Below are positions 57,817 through 64,000 of a DNA stretch of 64,000 nt, in pieces. The position numbers and the translations under genes were made by a program. Below the pieces are notes generated by a model. That model saw nothing but the letters and a program-made list of their open reading frames with translations, had not been told where the DNA came from and did no database searches. Where the stretch lies: positions 85,857 to 149,856 of the forward strand of contig JADJYF010000003.1 of the NCBI GenBank assembly GCA_016719885.1. The letters run 5' to 3'. Positions within the stretch are counted from its first letter, which is position 1. Each line of letters starts with the position of its first letter. Source of the stretch: Pseudomonadota bacterium (GTDB lineage: Bacteria; Pseudomonadota; Gammaproteobacteria; Ga0077536).

Positions 57817-60395
57817 ATGCGCATGAGATTGCCGAGCAGCGGCCTGGTCATCGCACTGACCCTGGTGGTGGTGGCGGTGGTCGAGTTCTCGGTCGAAGAA
57901 CTCATCCGTCAGCACGAGCTCCGGCGCGAACAGGAGCACACGCTCTCGACCCTGAACGGCGTGCGCGCCCGCATCGAGAAGCTCATCTACCGCGACCTCT
58001 ACGTGGTACGCGCTCTCGCCACCCATATCGCCGCCTCGCCGGACATCGACCAAGCGGGATTTTCCAGCTACGTGGAGCAGCTGCTGCGCAAACCGACGGC
58101 GCTGCGTCACGTCACCGCCGCACCCAATCTCACCATCCGCTTCATGCACCCCTTGGGCCCGGCAACGAGGCGGTGCTCGGCACCGACTACCTCAAGATCC
58201 CCACCGCGCGCGAAGCCGTCAACAACACCATCCTGCGGCGAACCATGATGATCACCGGGCCGGTCGAACTGGTGCAGGGCGGCAGCGCATTCGTGGCGCG
58301 CGAGCCGGTGATGCTGCCGGAGAAGCGCGGCCCGCCGGCCATCTGGGGCATGGTCGCGGCGGCCATCGACCGCGACAAGCTCTACCAGGTGGTGGGGCTC
58401 GACGAGGCCGCCGCCACGCTCGCCATCGCGGTGCGCGCCGAGGACATTCCCGATGGCGCCCACGACCCGGTGTTTTACGGTGATGCCGCCCTGTTCTCGC
58501 GTGACGCCGTGCGCACCGTCGTCAATCTGCCCATCGGGCGTTGGGTGATCGCGGCGCGACCGCACCGCGGCTGGTTGGCCGACATTGCCCCCGCCCTGTG
58601 GCTGCTGCGCATCGCGGCGCTGTCCTTGGCGGCGGTGCTGGCGGCGCTGCTGCAATCGCGCGCCCGCCACCTGCGCCAGCAGATCGATGCGCTCGATGCC
58701 CTGCAACGTTCCGAGCAGGCCTTGCGGCGCAGCCGCCAGGACCTCATCAATGCCATCGGAGCGCTGGCCGAAGGCTTCGCGCTGTGGGACCAGGACGACA
58801 GGCTGAGGTCTACAACCAGCAGTTGTCCAAGCTGTTGCCGGCGCTGGCCGAGGTCATGCACATCGGCATGCCGTTCGAAACCCTGATCCGGACCATGGCC
58901 AAGCTCGGTGTGGTCGGCCAAGGTGACGATCCGGAACAGTGGATAGCCCGGCGCATCGCGCAGCATCGCGCGCCGGGCGGGGCAATGGAAGTGCGCACGC
59001 GTGCCGGGCGCGTGGTGTCGATCTCCGAATACCACACCGCCGACGGCTACGTGGTGGGCCTGTACACGGATGTCACCGAGATCCGCGCCGCCGAGGAACA
59101 TGTCCGCTATCGCGCCTATTTCGATCCCTTGACCGCGCTGCCCAACCGCGAAAATTTCGCGAACCAGCTCGGCCAGACCATCAGCGAATCGCAGCGCGAC
59201 AGCCGCCAGTTCGCGCTGCTGTTCGTCGATCTGGACCGTTTCAAGAACGTCAACGACACGCTGGGTCACGAGGTCGGAGACAGGCTCCTGGTCGAAGCCG
59301 GCGAGCGTCTCACTCAATGCCTGCGCCAGAGTGACACGGTGGCGCGTTTCGGCGGCGACGAATTCACCGTCATCATGCGCGACATCGACGATGCCATGAA
59401 TGCCGCGCATTGCGCCGAAACGCTGATCGGGGCCTTGACCGAAAGCTTCGTGTTGGCCGACCAGGTGGTGCATACCGGCGCCAGCATCGGCATCACGCTC
59501 TACCCCGCCGATGGCGGCGATGCCCAACACGCTGCTGCGTAACGCCGACATGGCCATGTACCGCGCCAAGGCGCGTGGCCGCAATACCTTCCGTTTCTTC
59601 GCCGCCGAGATGACGACGCGCGCCGAGCATTTCGTGGCGCTCGAGAAAGACCTGCGCGTGGCCCTGGCGCGCCACGAATTCGATTTCGAGTACCAGAGCG
59701 TCATGCGCCTGGAGGATGGCACGCTGGCCGGCGCCGAAGCGCTGTTGCGCTGGCGACATCCGACGCGCGGCGCGGTGTCACCCGGCGAATTCATACCGGT
59801 CGCCGAGGAAACCCGCCTCATCGTCGATATCGGCGCGTGGGCGCTGCGCCACGCCTGTCGCACCGCCGTGGCCTGGTGCGGGCACGGCGACGGCGGCTTG
59901 CCACGCCTGGCGGTGAACGTGTCCGGACGCCAGCTGTGGGGCGGCTTCGACGGTGATTTCGTCGCCGGGGTGCTGGCCGAAACCGGCTTCCCCGCCGAGC
60001 GCCTGGTATTCGAGATGACCGAGTCGCTGTTGATCGACGAAGACCGGCGCGTCGGCGCGGTGCTGCGTGACTTTCGCGATCTCGGCATCGGCATCGCGCT
60101 CGACGACTTCGGCACCGGCTATTCGGCGCTCGGTTACCTCAGGCGCCTGCCGGTGACGATGCTCAAGATTGATCGTTCCTTCGTTGGCGATATCGAAAGC
60201 AACGAAAGCGACGCGCACCTGGTGGAATCGATCATTGCCCTCGGCCGCGCGCTGAACTTGACGGTGGTGGCGGAAGGCGTGGAGACCGCCGGCCAGGTGA
60301 GCTTATTGCGCAAGCTCGGCTGCGAACTCGCGCAAGGTTATTTCTTCGCACGGCCGATGGGCGCCGAGGCGTTCGCCGCGCGCTACCGGATGTGA
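57817..60395 (+). CDS. Membrane CHASE-like sensor with GGDEF and EAL domains, three frameshifts
   Basis: Joined across frames, this is about 860 residues. An N-terminal transmembrane segment (LVIALTLVVVAVVEFSV) leads to a periplasmic CHASE-like sensor domain, a second membrane segment (ALSLAAVLAALLQS), a PAS-like region, GGDEF with FGGDEFTV (active type), and a C-terminal EAL domain with EALLRWRHP, LAVNVSGRQL and ALDDFGTGYSALGYL. It could both make and break c-di-GMP. The frame changes near 58161 and 58803 (each one base lost) and near 59527 (one gained or two lost). Domain content is otherwise intact, so errors are likelier than decay. Confidence 0.85.
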
Positions 60396-60484
60396 GGGGC
60401 TGGTCTGCTAGGCCCGGGGAGATAATCGATGCCGCCCATCCTCGCGGACGGACGGCATCGAAAGGGCAAGTCAGTCTTGACCGC

Positions 60485-60945
60485 TTACGCCCGGGCGCGA
60501 CGGCTTGCGCCGCGGCGACCGATGCTGACCATGGCGGCCAGCGCGCTACCGATCATGATGACCGACGACGGCAGCGGCACCGGCGCGGCATTCACCGAAG
60601 CGGTGAAACCGGTGCCGAAATCGCCACCATTGCCACCGACCAGCCAGTGGTAGGTGCCGCCGGCCAGCGAGAACACCTGGGAGACGAACCCTTCGGTGGC
60701 CAAAGTCACCTTGTAGAGCGGCTCGCGAGGCACCCTTCAGACCGAACACGAACGGACCAGCCGGGTCGGAAATGCCACCGCCAGCAATTCAAGCGTGTAG
60801 TCACCGGCCGCCAGCGTGATGTTTCCGCTGTCCGCCCAGCTTCCCACCTTGAAACCGCTGTCCACAACCTGGGCCTGGGGCCCATGCTGAAGGTCAGCAG
60901 CACCAGCAGTGCACTGATCATCGAGTACTTACCCAGAACTTTCAT
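60485..60945 (-). CDS. PEP-CTERM-like sorted surface protein, several frameshifts
   Basis: The start MKVLGKYSMISALLVLLTFS is a signal peptide. Continuing across frames, the chain reads AQVVDSGFKVGSWADSGNIT, then GPFVFGLKGASR, then LYKVTLATEGFVSQVFSLAGG. It ends APVPLPSSVIMIGSALAAMV plus a basic tail, the tripartite PEP-CTERM layout (VPLPS motif, hydrophobic helix, Arg-rich end). Total length is about 155 residues. Frames break near 60877, 60770 and 60725. Such proteins are cut by an exosortase, but none is in the window. It converges with the GGDEF-EAL gene. Confidence 0.65.
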
Positions 60946-61047
60946 ATCCATCATCCTTATCAACACTATCCAAACACAGCGCGGTAACTTCCTGAGCCGC
61001 GTTTCAGTTTCCGAACGGCTTTACGCCGCCCTTCAACCTGCGATGGA

Positions 61048-61308
61048 CTATAACAATTTCGAGGCCGCCGCTCGTCGCGCCCACGCCCACCCATTCTGGG
61101 CGTCTGTCACAGCTTTGACATGAAGCGCGGCGAATTGGTCGGGATCATGACGCGCCGCGCCGCGCGACGCGGGCGTGGTTCGCAAAGTCCGCGGGATGGC
61201 CGGTGCATGGGGCGACCATTCATGGCCGCATTCGGGGCACACCAGGTGATCGGCATCACGATACGCGAATTCGGAGCGGCACTCGGGGCAGGCAGGCAGT
61301 TCACTCAT
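61048..61308 (-). CDS. Zinc-ribbon protein resembling the N-terminus of YjdM/PhnA
   Basis: The first 35 residues, with ACPECRSEFAYRDADHLVCPECGHEW and four cysteines in two CPEC knuckles, match the zinc ribbon of YjdM (formerly PhnA). The remaining 50 residues do not resemble the rest of YjdM. Either the gene is a truncated or shifted copy, or it is an independent small zinc-ribbon protein of 86 residues. Its ATG overlaps the end of the thioesterase gene upstream, so it ends the minus-strand run. The surrounding sequence is error-prone. Confidence 0.55.
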   Translation of the reverse strand: MSELPACPECRSEFAYRDADHLVCPECGHEWSPHAPAIPRTLRTTPASRGAARHDPDQFAALHVKAVTDAQNGWAWARRAAASKLL

Positions 61309-62207
61309 GGCATTTTGTCCTTGTCGTGGGCGGCGCGCGCCGCAGGCTCGCGGTGACGCGTATCAATCCTTCCTGGGCGACCGACACCACCAGGCGGCCG
61401 GCGAGATCGTAGAAGCTGCCGCGAGCGAGCCCGCGTGCGCCGGACGAGGTCACGCCTTCGCACACGTAGAGCAGCCACTCGTCCATCTTGAAGGGGCGAT
61501 GGAACCACATGGCGTGATCGAGGCTGGCGAGAAAGATGTTCTCGGTCAACACGCGCAGGCCCTGGGGCATGAGCAGCGTAGTGATGAGTCCGTAGTCGGA
61601 CAGGTAGGCCAGAATGGCGCGGTGCAGGTCCGGCTCATCGGGCAGCGGCGCAACGGTGCGCAGCCATACCCTGCGCAAGGGCGGCTGCCCTTGGCCGGAT
61701 CGCTGAAATAGGCGTCGATGGGGCGCAGCTCGAACGGCGCGGCGATGTTGGCGATGCGCTGCACCTTGGGCGACGCGCCTTGCGTATTTCAATTCGTCGA
61801 ACGACACGCGCGCGAAGTTCTTCCGGTCGCGGCACGCTCGGCGCCGGGGCCTGGTATTCGATACCCTTGCTCGCGCGCCTGGAACGAAGCCTCGAGCGTG
61901 AAGATCGGCCGCCCGTATTGAATAGCGGTCACGCGCCGCGCGGCCAACGCACGACCATCGCGGCTGCGTTCAACCTCGTAGATGACCGGATTCTGGGAAC
62001 CGGCTTCCGCGCAGGAAATAGCAATGGATGGAATGCACGTCGCGACCGTCATCTTAACCGACTGCGCGGCCTTGATCGCTTCGCCCAGCACCTTGCCGCC
62101 ATAGACGCGCTTCAAGTGCGTGTGCCGACCGCGCCGCGAAAGTAGACTTCTTCCGGGCACGTTCGAGGGCCAGCCCCTGGACCAGGCGCGTGAGCGGGAT
62201 CCATCAT
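61301..62207 (-). CDS. tesB: Acyl-CoA thioesterase II (TesB), multiple frameshifts
   Basis: TesB hydrolyses acyl-CoA to free acid and CoA. The double-hotdog protein can be pieced together over about 300 residues. The N-terminal HTHLKRVYGGKVLGEAIKAA and FHSIAISCAEAGSQNP-type segments read in one frame. A middle part with FELRPIDAYFSDPAKG reads in another. The C-terminal SLDHAMWFHRPFKMDEWLLY and GSFYDLAGRLVVSVAQEGLIRV carry the Asp and Gln of the catalytic triad. At least four frame changes occur. The ATG near 62207 follows the panB stop by 5 bases. Confidence 0.75.
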
Positions 62208-62212
62208 CGCGC

Positions 62213-62993
62213 TCAGGTGAACGCGTGCTCGGCGGCGGGGAAGCTCACGGCCTCACTTCGCGCACGTAGTTCCTGGATGGCGACGTGGATGGAGTCGGCG
62301 CCGACCATGTGTTCTTGGAACGCGTGCGCTTGCCGGGCGCGATATCGAGGATGTCGTACAGCACCAGGATCTGGCCATCCACCCGCGGCCCGGCGCCGAT
62401 GCCGATCACCGGCACCGAGGCGGCCGCGAGTGATCTCGGCGGCGAGCGCGGTCGGCACGCATTCGAGCAGCAACGTCGGCGCCCGCCTGCTCGAGCGCCA
62501 GCGCGTCTTCCTTCATCTTGCGCGCCGCCGCTTCTTCACGGCCCCGCACGCGGTAGCCGCCGGACTTGTGTACCGCCTGCGGCGTGAGACCGAGATGCGC
62601 GCACACCGGGAATGCCGACATTCGGTGAGACGCGCGACCATATCGATTTCTGAGCTCGCCCCACTCGAGCTTGACCATTTCCAGCGCCGCCCTCCTTCAC
62701 GAGCCGCGCGCGGCGTTGCGCAGGCACGCCTCGCCCGAGGCATAGCCTCATGAACGGCATGTCGGCCATCAGCAGCGCACGCTTGATGCCGCGTGAAACG
62801 AGCCGCGTGTGATAGACCATTTCGTCCATGGTGACGGGAATGGTGCGGTGTGCCCCCGCACCACCATGCCCACCGAGTCACCGACCAGGATGAAGTCCAT
62901 GCCGGCTTCGTCGAGCACGCGCGCGAAGGACGCGCGTCGTAGGCGGTGAGGCTGGCGACCGCCGTCGATTTTCATCTGGCGCAGGCTGCGCGT
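62213..62993 (-). CDS. panB: 3-methyl-2-oxobutanoate hydroxymethyltransferase (PanB), many frameshifts
   Basis: PanB makes ketopantoate for coenzyme A synthesis. The family blocks appear in order on the minus strand but in different frames: RQMKIDG, then SFARVLDEAGMDFILVGDSVGMVVRGH, then MDEMVYHTRLVSRGIKRALLMADMPF, then VCAHLGLTPQAVHKSGGYRVRGREEAA, then MLLECVPTALAAEIT and the C-terminal FPAAEHAF. Six or more small indels are needed to join them. The conserved blocks are intact, which argues for poor consensus rather than a dead gene. panC is not adjacent. The 5' end is approximate. Confidence 0.8.
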
Positions 62994-62998
62994 GGTGA

Positions 62999-63462
62999 TT
63001 ACGTCCCGCGACTTCGCGATGCTGGCCCATGGGCGTACCCGAGCTTCTGGCGGTCTTGCGCGCCACTCCTTCCTCGCCGAAACGTTCGAGGGCGACCGGC
63101 GCGCGCACGTGAAAACCTTCGCCTATCAGGTCCATGCCGTCATGGGCGCTCACCGCGATGCACAGGCTGCGCGCGCTCACTTCGATGACACGCGCCGGAG
63201 GCGGTGACCGTCATGCCGACCGGCGTGGCCGCGAGGTGCTTGACGTCGACACGCGGTGCCGACCGAGACCCAGCTGGCCGGGCAAATAGCGGCGCGATGG
63301 CATCGGCGCAGGCCATTTCCATCAGCATGATCATCTGCGGCGAAGCGTACACCGCCGCCGGCAGGCTGGGATAGGCGTGCGCCACCGCCCCTTCGCCTGA
63401 AACTGACCACCACCTTGCGGCTGGCCGCGGTGTTCAAGGCTATGAGAGTGGCGGAGATCCAT
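62999..63462 (-). CDS. Hotdog thioesterase resembling fluoroacetyl-CoA thioesterase (FlK-like), frameshifted
   Basis: Pieces read HAYPSLPAAVYASPQMIMLMEMACADAI, then RVDVKHLAATPVGMTVTASA, then SLCIAVSAHDGMDLIGEGFHVR. These are the marks of the FlK-type single-hotdog thioesterase family: the central HLAATPVGM block and the C-terminal DLIGEGxH. The likely ATG is 63460-63462, and the stop in the best frame is near 62999, giving about 150 residues. Two or three indels break it. It sits between panB and the dehalogenase gene. Many homologues hydrolyse ordinary acyl-CoAs, so fluoroacetyl-CoA specificity is not implied. Confidence 0.65.
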
Positions 63463-63479
63463 GGTGATTGAGAAGGCAC

Positions 63480-64000
63480 AATGAGGCCTGTAGCTCTTGA
63501 TCCAGCTCACGCAGCGCATCCGCCATGTCGTCGGCCGAATCTTCCTGCAGGAATTGCAGGCCCTGACGCCACCTCGGTGGTGTTGGGAGCCGCGCGCGCG
63601 CGACCTCGGCCGGCGCGCCGTTCGGGTGATCATGCCCCGGCTCGCCGCGTATGAAAGCTTGGGCATGGTCGCGGTCTTGAGATAGGCGCTATAGGCATCG
63701 ACCAGCGCGCACACGTCGGCGGGCTGATTGCCGAGCCGGATCTGGCGCGGCCAGTGAGCGTCGGCCGGCGACCTTCACCAATCTCAGCGAAACGGCGCGC
63801 GGTAGGCGTCCATCTCCTCCTCGCTCAAGGGCGCAGGATGGATTTCTGGCAGCACGTTCTCGACGAACACATTCTTGTTGAGCACGAGATCCTCGCTGGC
63901 CTCCGAGCGGAACGCACGAAAGATTCGGTGGCGGCCGCCGGCCATTCGTCCCAGCGTAAGGGTTTGACGATGCCTTCCATGTGCGCAACGCCGGCCACGC
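63480..64000 (-). CDS. Haloalkane dehalogenase, C-terminal half, frameshifted and cut by window end
   Basis: Minus-strand pieces match the C-terminal half of DhaA-type haloalkane dehalogenases. In order they are MEGIVKPLRWDEWPAAATES, the NKNVFVENVLPEIHP and LSEEEMDAYRAPF blocks, RPTLTWPRQIRLGNQPADV, ALVDAYSAYLKTATMPKL, RGEPG, and LQFLQEDSADDMADALRE. The NKNVFVE Asn/Glu region and QFLQEDS (where the catalytic His is expected; here Gln-Phe may reflect an error or variant) are diagnostic. These enzymes hydrolyse carbon-halogen bonds. The nucleophile Asp lies outside the window. Several frame shifts are present and the 3' end is approximate. Confidence 0.72.

Overview
The window is GC-rich, densely coded chromosomal DNA from a Gram-negative bacterium, most likely an uncultured or little-studied gammaproteobacterium. 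The smc-zipA-ligA order points there, because ZipA is essentially a gammaproteobacterial division protein. LptF, CysZ, GluQ-RS, RlmA, ThrH and a large AsmA-like envelope protein all fit. I see no rRNA, tRNA, CRISPR array, phage or transposase gene, and no gene-free stretch longer than about 230 bases.

Layout. 0-7 kb: the 3' end of a diguanylate cyclase, then ligA, zipA and smc on the minus strand. 7-13 kb: queF, cysZ, gluQ, thrH, a cobalamin adenosyltransferase, a GT2 glycosyltransferase with a LAB_N membrane partner, and lptF. 13-18.4 kb: metH, asnS and a small thiamine-binding-type protein. metH and asnS each carry one frameshift, so a naive translation fuses all three. 18.4-26.6 kb: acyl-CoA synthetase, rlmA, small oxidoreductase and hydrolase genes, a gutted FMN reductase, ogt, a FadB-type bifunctional beta-oxidation enzyme, acuI and a cupin. 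26.7-29.6 kb: a CoxD/CoxE-like MoxR ATPase and VWA pair plus an unknown membrane protein. 29.7-40.8 kb: a full glycogen locus, with glgC-glgA divergent from glgP-glgB-glgX-malQ. 40.9-50.4 kb: an AsmA/DUF748 protein, small proteins, a luciferase-like oxidoreductase, a Baeyer-Villiger-type monooxygenase and an RTX-repeat protein. 50.6-57.7 kb: one tight minus-strand operon of TetR regulator, fused acyl-CoA mutase (icmF), cytosolic BtuF-like protein, DUF1289, enoyl-CoA hydratase and zinc-type dehydrogenase, with a 23-nt palindrome as probable operator. 57.8-64 kb: a GGDEF-EAL protein, a PEP-CTERM-like protein, a zinc-ribbon protein, tesB, panB, a FlK-like thioesterase and the C-terminal half of a haloalkane dehalogenase. 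Nearly all genes in this last part are broken by small indels.

How the genes fit together. The cell makes and degrades glycogen. It runs broad acyl-CoA metabolism, including a B12-dependent carbon-skeleton mutase that needs the adenosylcobalamin-making enzyme encoded near 10 kb, and it uses methylcobalamin in MetH. Several accessory oxidoreductases and a dehalogenase suggest use of unusual organic substrates.

The most distinctive non-coding signal is a set of short palindromic intergenic repeats in two sequence families. Family A occurs as six inverted pairs, and family B as one inverted pair and one single copy. They have a GTGG or GTAG head and look like REP/REPIN elements. The rising indel density towards the right end most likely reflects poor consensus quality there rather than true gene decay.
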